This document shows, piece after piece, positions 5,891-13,636 of a DNA stretch of 21,846 nucleotides. How positions within the stretch are numbered: the first letter of the stretch is position 1; each line of letters starts with the position of its first letter. The notes under the pieces were generated by a model, which had not been told where the DNA came from, ran no database searches, and worked only from the letters and a program-made list of their open reading frames with translations. The stretch is from assembly GCA_943370145.1 (NCBI GenBank), contig CALRPY020000071.1, forward strand, positions 1 through 21,846, given 5' to 3'. The translations under genes and the position numbers were made by a program. This DNA is from Ga0077536 sp943370145. Lineage in GTDB: Bacteria; Pseudomonadota; Gammaproteobacteria; Ga0077536.

Positions 5891-8542
5891 ATGGACGACC
5901 AAGCTGCCGAGCCGGCGGTCCACGCCGGAAATGAAGCCCCTGCCCGGGCCGGTGTGTCCGCGAAGGCCCGGCCGCTGCGCCAGTGGCTGTGGACGTCCTA
6001 CCTCAAGACGACGCTCTACCCGCTGCTGCTCGTCGAGGTGGTGATCGTCGCGATCTATGTCTGGACCACGGCGACCGCGCACCGCGAGAACACCGAAGCG
6101 CTGCGCCAGATCTCCACCGCCGAGTTGAGCGGCATCGCTCGCCGCGAGGCGCGCAACATCAGCGAGCGCCTGGCCGGTGTGAGCCGCACGACCCGCTTGT
6201 TCGCCGAGGAGGTCCGGGATTTTCTCCTCGACCCGCCGACCGCGACGCCGGCAATGCACGCCGAGATAGGGAGCACGCCGGAGGGCATGCTCTATACCGT
6301 GCGGGACACCGGCGAGGGCGCGGTCTATTACAGCGGCCTGCATCCCATCGGCCCGGCGGAACGCAACAGGGCCGCCGCGTCAGCCGCGCTTGGGCCCGTC
6401 ATGCGGCACATCAAGGAGAGTGACGAACTCGTCGTGCAGTTGTATTTCACGACCCATGACTCGATGAACCGCCTCTATCCGTACTACGACGTGCGCAGCC
6501 AGTTCCCACCGGGCATGGATGTCACGCGCGAGAACTTCTACTTCCTGGCTGACGCGCGGCACAACCCGGCGCGAAAGCTGCGCTGGACCGATGCTTATCT
6601 CGATCCGGCGGGCGCCGGCTGGGTCGTGTCGAGCATCGCGCCGATGTACCGCGGTGATTTCCTCGAAGGCACGGTCGGTATCGACATCACGCTGAATACG
6701 ATCATCGACGAGATCCTCAAACTCGACATCCCGTGGCAGGGCTACGGCGTGCTGCTCGACAAGGAGGGCAACGTCATCGCGTTGCCGCCGAGCGGCGAGG
6801 CGGATTGGGGCGTGCCCGAACTCGCCGAGGTCGACTACCAGACCGCGATCAGGCACAACTCGCTCAAGCCCACCGATTTCAATATCCATGAGCGCCCCGA
6901 CCTGCGGTCTTTGGCCGCCCTGCTCGGAGAGCACCCTGGCGGCGTCGGCGACGCCAACCTGTCCGGGCCGCAACTGGTCGCATGGTCGACGGTGCCGGAG
7001 ACCGGCTGGAAGCTGCTGGTGGTCGTGCGCCAGGAGGACATCTTCGCGGACGCGAACCGCTGGTACGCGCAGGTGTCGCGGATCGGGCTGTTGATGGTGG
7101 CGGGGATGGTGGGCTTCTACCTGCTGTTCTTCGCCTACCTTTACCTCCGGGCGCGGACCGAGAGTCTGCGCCTGTCGCGGCCGCTGCTGCGGCTGAACGA
7201 CGTGATGCGCGGCATCGCGGCCGGCGAGTACCGGCACCGCCTGGAGCCGTCCCGGATTGTCGAACTGGACGAGACGGGTGCGCTGCTGGTCGATACGGGC
7301 GAGCAGATGTCGCGCAAGGTGGAGGCGCTGCGGCAGTCGGAGGACGCGCTGCGCGTCGCGCGCAACGAGGCCATCGCCGCGAACGAGGCGAAGAGCCTGT
7401 TCCTGGCGCAGATGAGCCACGAGATCCGCACGCCGCTGAACGGCGTGCTGGGCATGGTGGAGCTGGTGCGCAGGGCGACGACGGATCCGGGGCAACATTC
7501 GCGGCTGGGGACGGCGCAGACGTCGGCCCGTCACCTGCTGCGGATCATCAACGACATCCTGGACTTTTCGAAGATCGAGGCCGGGCGGTTACGGCTGGAG
7601 TCGGCGCCGTTCGATCTGCGGGCGCTCCTGAACGAACTGATGGCGCTGTACTCGGCGAGCGCGCACACGAAGGGGCTGCAGCTGCGGGCGGATCTGCAGC
7701 CGGACGAGTCGCTGTGGCTGCTCGGGGATGCGACGCGCCTGCAGCAGGTGCTGAGCAACCTGGTGTCGAACGCGATCAAGTTCACACCGAAGGGGGAGAT
7801 CGTGGTGTCGGTGCGGACGCGTCGGCAGGCGGACGCCGACCACGAGCTGTTGGTCTCCGTGACCGACACCGGGATCGGGATGGAGGAGGCGACGCTGGCG
7901 AAGATCTTCACGCCCTTCTCGCAGGCGGACGACTCGATCACACGGCGCTTCGGGGGCACGGGGCTGGGTCTTTCGATCTGCAACCGGCTGGTGCAGTTGA
8001 TGGGCGGGAGCGGGCTGGAGGTGACGAGCGCGGCGGGGAAGGGCAGCCGGTTCGCGTTCAGCCTGAAGCTGCCGGCGCCGCAGGAGCCGCCGGTGGAGGC
8101 GGTCGCGGTGGCGGCGCCGCTGGCGGCGAAGGGCGAGCGCCTGGGCCCGCTGCGGATCCTGGTGGCGGAAGACAATCCGGTGAACCAGCTGGTGGTCAAC
8201 GAGATGTTGCGGCAGGCCGGTCACGAGGTGACGCTGGCGGAGAACGGGCGTGAGGCGGTGAACGCGTACGAGCCGGGGCGGTTTGATCTGGGGCTCATCG
8301 ACATCCACATGCCGGAGCTGGACGGTTTCGGGGTGGCGCGGGAGATCCGGGCGCTGGAGGCGGCGAACGGGACGCACCTGCCGCTGATCGCGCTGACGGC
8401 GAGCGCGTTCCAGGAAGATCGCGAGCGGGCGGCGGAAGCGGGGATGGAAGCGCTGGTGCCGAAGCCGGTCGACAGTGCGACGCTGCTCGCGGCAGTCGAG
8501 CGTGGCGTGCGGGAAGCGCGGGAGGACGCAGCGGGGCGTTGA
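5891..8542 (+). CDS. Hybrid sensor histidine kinase with receiver domain
   Basis: An 883-residue membrane sensor. Membrane helices at about 42-60 and 398-418 enclose a roughly 340-residue periplasmic region of double-Cache character, with YPYYDVRSQFPPGMDVT and later WVVSSIAPMYRGDFLEGTVGID. A HAMP-like segment, a short coiled coil and a HisKA domain follow, with phospho-acceptor His510 in QMSHEIRTPLNG. The HATPase domain has its N-box near 618-631 (LSNLVSNAIKFT), DTGIGM near 658 and GGTGLGL near 688. A C-terminal receiver (about 754-873) has ILVAEDNP, phospho-acceptor Asp804 in LIDIHMPEL, ALTAS and PKP. It should relay phosphate from His to its own Asp and then to an HPt protein not seen here. 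The ATG at 5891 (MDDQAAEP) is preferred; upstream in-frame starts (5714, 5801) add arginine-rich sequence, although the ribosome site at 5891 is weak. The likely ligand is a small molecule (family inference). Confidence 0.93.
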   Translation: MDDQAAEPAVHAGNEAPARAGVSAKARPLRQWLWTSYLKTTLYPLLLVEVVIVAIYVWTTATAHRENTEALRQISTAELSGIARREARNISERLAGVSRTTRLFAEEVRDFLLDPPTATPAMHAEIGSTPEGMLYTVRDTGEGAVYYSGLHPIGPAERNRAAASAALGPVMRHIKESDELVVQLYFTTHDSMNRLYPYYDVRSQFPPGMDVTRENFYFLADARHNPARKLRWTDAYLDPAGAGWVVSSIAPMYRGDFLEGTVGIDITLNTIIDEILKLDIPWQGYGVLLDKEGNVIALPPSGEADWGVPELAEVDYQTAIRHNSLKPTDFNIHERPDLRSLAALLGEHPGGVGDANLSGPQLVAWSTVPETGWKLLVVVRQEDIFADANRWYAQVSRIGLLMVAGMVGFYLLFFAYLYLRARTESLRLSRPLLRLNDVMRGIAAGEYRHRLEPSRIVELDETGALLVDTGEQMSRKVEALRQSEDALRVARNEAIAANEAKSLFLAQMSHEIRTPLNGVLGMVELVRRATTDPGQHSRLGTAQTSARHLLRIINDILDFSKIEAGRLRLESAPFDLRALLNELMALYSASAHTKGLQLRADLQPDESLWLLGDATRLQQVLSNLVSNAIKFTPKGEIVVSVRTRRQADADHELLVSVTDTGIGMEEATLAKIFTPFSQADDSITRRFGGTGLGLSICNRLVQLMGGSGLEVTSAAGKGSRFAFSLKLPAPQEPPVEAVAVAAPLAAKGERLGPLRILVAEDNPVNQLVVNEMLRQAGHEVTLAENGREAVNAYEPGRFDLGLIDIHMPELDGFGVAREIRALEAANGTHLPLIALTASAFQEDRERAAEAGMEALVPKPVDSATLLAAVERGVREAREDAAGR

Positions 8543-8647
8543 AGTGACTCGAGGGGCGTTCAGGTGTGAAAGAGGCATGACCGAGCAGTCGGCCTCTGCG
8601 GCAGCTTCACCTCTCCCGTTCCGCAGCGCGGCCGGCCTCTCCCGGGG

Positions 8648-9039
8648 CGGGCTGTCTCTTGGTCCCATTTGGACGCGGGTGCCGGTGTCCAGGTGCTGTT
8701 GGGCCACAGAGGACACCGAGAACACCGAGAATTTTCGTGTGGGGCTGAGCCAGCGGTCGGCGGCATGGCCATTGCCCGGACCACGCTCGAAAATGCGACT
8801 GCTCCGTGTCCTCCGTACTCTCCGTGGTCAAAATTCGGCGCCTGTTGCCGCGGCAACGCCGGGTTTCACCACGGAGAGCCAGGAGGACACGGAGAAGAAC
8901 GGTGAATTGCGGAATGCGCCTCTGCCGTGGCAATGCCGGCCGGGCGGCACCTGTCCACCCGATCCTCTCGGTGTTCTCGGTGGCCAGTTAAGGTCTGCAC
9001 CCCGGTACCCGCGTCCAAATGGGACCAAGAGACAGCCCG
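8648..9039. repeat. Nested 392-bp palindrome built of inverted-repeat pairs
   Basis: The 566-bp gap between the convergent kinase and deacetylase genes holds inverted-repeat pairs sharing nearly one centre (about 8844-8850). The outer arms, 8648-8680 and 9007-9039, are exact reverse complements over 33 bp (core GTCTCTTGGTCCCATTTGG). The next pair is ACCGAGAACACCGAGA at 8715-8730 and its exact complement at 8966-8981. The inner arms, 8802-8828 and 8868-8894, are complementary except for a 3-base centre (CTCCGTGTCCTCC and CTCTCCGTGGT blocks). The middle is the 14-bp palindrome GTTGCCGCGGCAAC (8844-8857). No protein of note is encoded. The ACACGGAG wording resembles intergenic repeats seen in many environmental bacteria (recalled, not searched). 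It could be a non-autonomous mobile element (MITE-like), an inverted duplication, or a long structured 3' region for both genes. Confidence 0.75.
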
Positions 9040-9108
9040 GGGCGGCAGAGGCGAAGATTGCCTCCCTCGCCAGCGCGGTGGAGGCGAGCCTCCTTATCCG
9101 GCGCCCGC

Positions 9109-9999
9109 TCAAGGCTCGATAGCATGCGCCCCCGTGAGATCCGGATGCGCCGCGACCCACTCCGCGAGCGGGTTGTCGGCGGCCCAGCGGGCGACGAATT
9201 CGCCCATGGTCTCGAACAGCACGCCGGTATGGCTCGCGTAGTAATCGAGCAGCCGTTCCAGCATCAGGAAATAGCGGCCCCGCCCGATGGTCTGCGGGTG
9301 CAGGGTCAGGACGAAGGCACCGCCCTTGCAGTCACGGTAGGCGAAGTCGAAATCCGCGCGCCAGTTCTCCTCGATCGCGGACGCCGGCTGCAGGCCCGTG
9401 TTCATGCCGAGCACGAACTCGGCCGGCGGGAAGTCGTCGAGCATCCAGGTCACCGGCAGTTCGACGAGGTCCACCGTGCGCCCGAAATGATAGGCGCGGT
9501 CCAGCGACCAGCGGTCGCCGCTGCGCAGGTAGTAGGGGAAGAAGTCGTGTCCCATGCAGCTCGAGTCGTACTGGAAGCCGTATTCGATCAGCAGGTCGAT
9601 GGAGCGCGGGCTCAGATCCCACGCCGGCGAGCGATAGCCCAGCGGACGGACGCCGGCGACGCGCTCCAGCGCCTCCAGCCCCAGTTCCAGCACGCGCCGT
9701 TCCCCGTCCTCGTCGAAGGCCGCCGGGTTCTCGTGGACCCAGCCGTGGTGGACGATTTCGTGCCCGCCGTCGACGATCTGGTCGATGAGACGCGGATACG
9801 CATAGGCCGTGTGGCCGGGCACCGCGAAGCTCGCGCGGATGCCGCGGTCGTCGAGCAGGCCAAGGATGCGTGGCAGCGCAACCGCGCCGAACTGCCCGCG
9901 CGAGATCATGCTCGGGTTGTTCGACTTCAGGCTGCCTATCCATGACGACATCGCGTCGAAGTCGAAGGTGATGCAGCAGGAAAGGGCTCGCTCGCTCAT
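9109..9999 (-). CDS. Polysaccharide deacetylase family protein (NodB-like)
   Basis: A 296-residue carbohydrate esterase-4/PuuE-like hydrolase, a metal enzyme that removes acetyl or related amide groups from sugars or small amides. Motif 1 is TFDFDAM (Asp13, Asp15), motif 2 is HHGWVHENP with the metal-binding pair His85/His89, and motif 3 is GYRSPAWDLSP (Arg123). The metal site thus appears intact. There is no signal peptide; the protein starts MSERALSCC, so it probably acts in the cytoplasm. This fits the PuuE-like (allantoinase/small-substrate) side of the family better than a cell-wall deacetylase. AAGGAG precedes the ATG at 9999. The gene starts 13 bases after the stop of the upstream isomerase gene, so the two are very likely co-transcribed. 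The substrate is unknown. Confidence 0.9.
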   Translation of the reverse strand: MSERALSCCITFDFDAMSSWIGSLKSNNPSMISRGQFGAVALPRILGLLDDRGIRASFAVPGHTAYAYPRLIDQIVDGGHEIVHHGWVHENPAAFDEDGERRVLELGLEALERVAGVRPLGYRSPAWDLSPRSIDLLIEYGFQYDSSCMGHDFFPYYLRSGDRWSLDRAYHFGRTVDLVELPVTWMLDDFPPAEFVLGMNTGLQPASAIEENWRADFDFAYRDCKGGAFVLTLHPQTIGRGRYFLMLERLLDYYASHTGVLFETMGEFVARWAADNPLAEWVAAHPDLTGAHAIEP

Positions 10000-10012
10000 G
10001 GGGGCTCCTTGC

Positions 10013-10618
10013 TCAGTGCTGCAGCAGGCGCTGCTGCAGCAGGACCAGCCGATCGTTGCCGAAGTACATGTCGTCGCCGTCGAGGAACAGCGTCGGCGAA
10101 CCGAAGCCGCCGCGGGCGACCAGCTCCTCGGTAGTCTCGCGCAGCCTGTCCTTGTACGCCTGCTGGCCGATGCGGGCGAAGAAATCGGCGCGCTCCAGCC
10201 CCGTCTCCTCGACGATGGCCCCGAGCACGGCATCCTGCGAGATGTCGGCAAGGTCGGTCCAGTAGCGCTTGAACACGCGGCGCGCGTAGGGCACGAGCAG
10301 GCCGTGCTCCAGCGCGACGAAGGCGCCGCGCATCGCCTTGACGCTGTTGACCGGAAACACCGGCGGCTGGCCGATCTCGATCCCGACGTGGCGCGCCCAG
10401 TCCTGCAGGTCCTTGCGGGCGTAGGCGACCTTGGCCGGGACGGGGTTCTCACGCGCCGCGTAGACGCTCGGATTCACCGCGTTGAACACGCCTCCGACCA
10501 GGATGGGCTTCCACTCGATGGTGGCGAGGTCGTCGGGAAACAGCTTCAGCGCCTGTTCGAACGCGAGCCAGGTCCACGGGCTCGAACAGTCGAAGTAGAA
10601 TTCGATGCGACGCATCAT
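10013..10618 (-). CDS. 2-hydroxychromene-2-carboxylate isomerase-like DsbA-fold protein
   Basis: A 201-residue thioredoxin/DsbA-fold protein of the NahD/kappa-GST group. In NahD the family enzyme uses glutathione to isomerise 2-hydroxychromene-2-carboxylate in naphthalene breakdown. The N-terminal IEFYFDCSSPWTWLA aligns with the family FYFDFxSPxSYLA; Ser13 is in the position of the glutathione-activating serine. The family blocks FPVNSVKAMRG and GGFGSPTLFLDGDDMYFGNDRL are also present. A cysteine (Cys11) two residues before the serine is notable. The start is the first of two consecutive ATG codons, after GGAGGGGAG. It is the first gene of a two-gene unit with the deacetylase. No dioxygenase or aldolase of aromatic catabolism lies nearby, so a true chromene substrate is not supported; a related GSH-dependent isomerase or oxidoreductase role is more cautious. 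Confidence 0.88.
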   Translation of the reverse strand: MMRRIEFYFDCSSPWTWLAFEQALKLFPDDLATIEWKPILVGGVFNAVNPSVYAARENPVPAKVAYARKDLQDWARHVGIEIGQPPVFPVNSVKAMRGAFVALEHGLLVPYARRVFKRYWTDLADISQDAVLGAIVEETGLERADFFARIGQQAYKDRLRETTEELVARGGFGSPTLFLDGDDMYFGNDRLVLLQQRLLQH

Positions 10619-10777
10619 CTCTCCCCTCCAGGCGCGCGCGGCGCCGTTTGTCCCTTGGTCGGAATCACCCCGTAGTCGAGCGTCGAACAGGGGCCCCGTG
10701 CGTCGTCCCGGCGACCGTACCGGTGCGGTGACGGCATCAGCCCGCTTCGCCCTGGCGGACGCGTGCCCCCCGTCTGT

Positions 10778-11950
10778 TCAGGCGGCGCCGCGGGCGAGGA
10801 AGTCCTGTGCCAGCCGCACCCAGTAGCTCGCGCCGAGCGGAATGACCTCGTCGTTGAAGTCATAGTAGGGATTGTGCAGCAGGCAGCTGGCGTTGCCGCC
10901 GGTGCCCAGCCACGCGTAGCAGCCCTGCCTGGCCTGCAGCATCCAGCCGAAATCCTCCGAGCCCATGCTCGGCGCCAGGTCCTGCCGCACATTGTCGCGG
11001 CCCAGCATGGCGGCGGCGACCCCCGCCGCAAAGCGGGTTTCCGCCGCACTGTTGATGGTCGGCGGGAAACGCTTCTCGTAGCGCCAGGCGAAGCTGCAGC
11101 CGTGGGCCTGCGCATAGCCTTCGCCGAACTCGCGCAGCCGCTGCTCGACCAGCGCCTGCACCTCAGGCTTGAAACTCCGGACCGTGCCGCGCAGGACCAC
11201 GTCTTCGGGAATGACGGCCCACGCATTGCCGGCGTGGATTTGCGTCACCGACACGACACCGGCTTCCAGCGGGTCGACGTTGCGCGAGACGATGCCTTGC
11301 CAGGCCTGGACCAGCCCCGCCGCGGCGACGATCGGGTCGATCGCGAGATGCGGCTGGGCCGCGTGCCCGCCGCGGCCCGTGAGCGTCGCCTCGAAGATGT
11401 CCATCGCGGCCATCATCGGACCTGGCCGCACCGCCAGCGTGCCCACCGGCAGCCACGGCCAGTTGTGCAGGCCGAATACCGCGTCGACCGGAAAGCGCGT
11501 GAACAGGCCGTCGTCCATCATCGCCTTGGCCCCGGCCTCGCCTTCCTCGGCGGGCTGGAAGATGAAGTGGATCGTGCCGTCGAATTCCCGCGTGCGCGCG
11601 AGATGTTCCGCGGCGGCGAGCAGCATCACGGTGTGGCCGTCGTGGCCGCAGGCGTGCATGCAGCCCGCGTGCTGCGAGCGATGGGCGAAGTCATTCAGCT
11701 CCTGCATGGGCAGCGCGTCCATGTCGGCGCGCAATCCCACGCTTCGCGTGCCAGCGCCGTGGCGCAGGGTGCCGACCACGCCGGTGCCGCCGAGGCCGCG
11801 GACGATTTCGATGCCGAAGCTCTCGAGCCGCCCCGCGACGAAATCCGCTGTCCGGTGCTCCTGGTAGGCAAGCTCGGGATGGGCATGCAGGTCCTTGCGC
11901 CAGTCGGCATGGCGCGCGTGCTCGGCGGCGAGGGCGGGGAGTATCTGCAT
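10778..11950 (-). CDS. M20D amidohydrolase (hippurate hydrolase-like)
   Basis: A 390-residue binuclear metallo-amidase of peptidase family M20D, which cleaves N-acyl amino acids, hippurate, IAA conjugates or similar amides. Key blocks in order are HAHPELAYQEHRT (24-33), GLRADMDALPM (72-82), HACGHDGHT with ligands Cys101 and His103, QPAEEGEAGA with catalytic and metal Glu135/Glu136, LHNWP with His162, and the C-terminal MGSEDFGWML and LLHNPYYDFND. Between them sits the dimerisation domain starting near RGGHAAQPH. There is no signal peptide, so it is cytosolic. The start is the ATG at 11950 (MQILPALAAEH); no strong ribosome site is visible, and in-frame upstream starts give implausible arginine/tryptophan-rich sequence. 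It sits 159 bp upstream of the isomerase gene and may be transcribed with it, but that gap is long enough for a separate promoter. Confidence 0.93.
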   Translation of the reverse strand: MQILPALAAEHARHADWRKDLHAHPELAYQEHRTADFVAGRLESFGIEIVRGLGGTGVVGTLRHGAGTRSVGLRADMDALPMQELNDFAHRSQHAGCMHACGHDGHTVMLLAAAEHLARTREFDGTIHFIFQPAEEGEAGAKAMMDDGLFTRFPVDAVFGLHNWPWLPVGTLAVRPGPMMAAMDIFEATLTGRGGHAAQPHLAIDPIVAAAGLVQAWQGIVSRNVDPLEAGVVSVTQIHAGNAWAVIPEDVVLRGTVRSFKPEVQALVEQRLREFGEGYAQAHGCSFAWRYEKRFPPTINSAAETRFAAGVAAAMLGRDNVRQDLAPSMGSEDFGWMLQARQGCYAWLGTGGNASCLLHNPYYDFNDEVIPLGASYWVRLAQDFLARGAA

Positions 11951-12136
11951 GGCGGCACTCGTGTGGGGCAGGTCGCCGCACTCTAGCGCAGGGACCGGCC
12001 ACCGTGAACATGGCCAGGGGTGACTCAGCCACCGGGCACGCGGGGCTTGAAGGCGATGCAGGTGCCTCCAGCATCGCACTGCCGGACCCCTATCGCCCGC
12101 CGCGGCGGAGGCGCCGACTTTCGAATTCCCTTTTTT

Positions 12137-12295
12137 CTCCGTGCTCTCCGTGTCTCCGTGGTAAAGCCCGTCGCCTCCCCGGAACCGGTTGCCGCGTTAT
12201 TGCCGAGGAGGGCGCGGACCGGAAATGAATTGGGGGAAACCGCGGCGGCTCACGGCCGGCACTGCGCCGCTCACGTCTTCTCTGTGTTCTCGGCG
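12137..12295. repeat. Second CTCCGTG-type repeat site
   Basis: The 404-bp gap 11951-12354 contains no convincing gene. It carries CTCCGTGCTCTCCGTG-TCTCCGTGGT at 12137-12162 after a run of six T, and TTCTCTGTGTTCTCGGCG at 12278-12295. These are close relatives of the repeat blocks in the 8648-9039 palindrome, but here both point the same way and no inverted outer arms are visible. This is a decayed or partial version of the same family. The T-run and repeats follow the Sir2 stop in the minus-strand reading direction, so they could also affect its 3' end. Confidence 0.6.
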
Positions 12296-12354
12296 TTCCC
12301 GTTCGCCAGGCAAGCATCCCACCAACGGCGCAGGGGTTCAGCCGTGCGGATGCC

Positions 12355-13104
12355 TCACTCGACGCCGACCGCGTCGCCCAGCGTCGGGCCGATGTCGACG
12401 TGCAGCGCGAGATCGGCGTGGTCGTCCTGGCCGGTCGGTTCGCGATTGAGGATGAGGAGTCGGGCGCCGTTGCGCTTGGCGAGCAGCGGAAAGCCGGCGG
12501 CGGGGTAGACGACCAGTGAGGAGCCGAGGACCAGAAACAGGTCGCAGTCGAGGGCGGCGGCCTGGGCGCGGGCCATCGCGCGCTCCGGCATGGCCTGGCC
12601 GAAGGAAATCGTCGCCGCTTTCACCAGCCCGGCGCAGTTGCGGCACAGGGGCAGCGTGCCGTCGGTGACGAAGGCCGCCTTGATCGGCGCGAGCTCGTGG
12701 CGCAGCCCGCAGTCCAGGCAGGTCGCATAGGTGCCATTGCCGTGCAGCTCGATGATGCGGGACTCGGGAATGCCCGAGCGCTGGTGCAGACCGTCGATGT
12801 TCTGCGTGATGACGCAGCTGGCCCGTCCCTGGTCCAGCAGGGCGGCGACCGCGCGGTGGCCGCGGTTCGGCGCGGCGATCTCCATGTCGCGGTCGATCTC
12901 GATTTTCCGCCGCCATGCTTCGCGGCGCATGTCTGCCGAAGCCACGAAGTCGCGGAAGTCGATGGGGCTCGCCTTCGACCAGATGCCCTGCGGGCTGCGG
13001 AAGTCGGGAATGCCCGACTCGGTGCTGATGCCGGCGCCGGTGAAGATCACGATGCGGCGCGCACCGTCCAGGTGCTGGCGCAGGTGCGCTGCCGCATCGT
13101 GCAT
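12355..13104 (-). CDS. Sir2-family NAD-dependent protein deacylase
   Basis: A 249-residue sirtuin. Visible family motifs are GAGIST (23-28) and GIPDFRS (31-37) for NAD binding, TQNIDGLH (100-107), the catalytic His121 in ELHGNGTYATC, a complete zinc ribbon (Cys129, Cys132, Cys154, Cys157) and GSSLVVYPAA (from 194). It removes acyl groups from protein lysines using NAD and releases nicotinamide and O-acyl-ADP-ribose. The region after TGAGIST lacks the ATYRxxR pair typical of class III (CobB/SIRT5-like) enzymes, so I do not call it cobB. AAGGAG lies 8 bases before the ATG at 13104. It follows the MAPEG gene by 17 bases, so it is probably its operon partner. It is the last gene before a repeat-bearing gap. 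Confidence 0.94.
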   Translation of the reverse strand: MHDAAAHLRQHLDGARRIVIFTGAGISTESGIPDFRSPQGIWSKASPIDFRDFVASADMRREAWRRKIEIDRDMEIAAPNRGHRAVAALLDQGRASCVITQNIDGLHQRSGIPESRIIELHGNGTYATCLDCGLRHELAPIKAAFVTDGTLPLCRNCAGLVKAATISFGQAMPERAMARAQAAALDCDLFLVLGSSLVVYPAAGFPLLAKRNGARLLILNREPTGQDDHADLALHVDIGPTLGDAVGVE

Positions 13105-13121
13105 GGCTCCGCTCCTTCGGT

Positions 13122-13532
13122 TCAGACGCCGCTGGCCCAGAAACCCCAGGCCCAGATCAGCGCCACGACCATCTGCACGCCGAAGGCGGTCGCGCGGACC
13201 AGCACTGCCGGCGTGGCGGCCGAGGCGATGTGCGCCAGCGACTGCACGATGCGCGCACCGAAGGCAACCGTCGCGAGGCCGTTGGTGACGGCGGTCTGAT
13301 CGGTCGCCAGCGCGTACAGCAGCAGGCTCGCGACGATGGCGAGGTTCTCGAGGCTGTTCGCGTGCGCGCGGGTCACGCGGCGGCCGAAGTCGCCGACGTC
13401 GGTGCCCTCCGGCGTGAAGGTGTTGACGGGATGACCACGCGACATTGCGCCGAAGCGCACGAACAGCAGCATGAAGGTCAGCAGCACTGACCACACGACA
13501 AAGCCCAGCAGGGCACATCCGGTTGCAGACAT
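13122..13532 (-). CDS. MAPEG-family integral membrane protein
   Basis: A 136-residue membrane protein with about four hydrophobic helices. The diagnostic block is RVTRAHANSLENLAIVASLLL, matching the family's R-x-x-RAHxNxxEN glutathione-binding region. MAPEG proteins are trimeric membrane enzymes such as microsomal glutathione transferases; many bacterial members are uncharacterised. The ATG at 13532 (MSATGCALL) has GGGGGGAGCG just before it and is preferred over an in-frame ATG at 13556. It is followed after 17 bases by the Sir2 gene. A functional link between the two is not established; with the GSH-type isomerase in the same strand run it hints at glutathione chemistry (weak inference). Confidence 0.88.
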   Translation of the reverse strand: MSATGCALLGFVVWSVLLTFMLLFVRFGAMSRGHPVNTFTPEGTDVGDFGRRVTRAHANSLENLAIVASLLLYALATDQTAVTNGLATVAFGARIVQSLAHIASAATPAVLVRATAFGVQMVVALIWAWGFWASGV

Positions 13533-13636
13533 TTCGCTCCCCCCTCGTTCTTTCATTGGTATGGGCGGCCGCCGCGCCCGGCGTACGGCCGCGCCATGAG
13601 CATAGGGAATGCGCCCGCGCGACGAAAGCGCGCGTG

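Noticed and set aside
8571..8597. Terminator after the hybrid kinase (AGAGGC/GCCTCT hairpin)
   Set aside because: The stem is short and is not followed by a T-run, so it does not meet the intrinsic-terminator pattern.
8705..8985. CRISPR array suspected from short repeats
   Set aside because: The units are 7-16 bases, partly inverted, with uneven spacing and no uniform repeats or spacers; no cas genes are present.
8475..9122. Possible small gene in the kinase-deacetylase gap
   Set aside because: The frame is open only because of base composition; it crosses the inverted repeats and would overlap the 3' ends of two solid genes.
10013..10618. Naming the isomerase nahD
   Set aside because: No naphthalene or aromatic degradation genes are nearby and the active-site loop differs (CSS in place of FLS), so the symbol would overstate the evidence.
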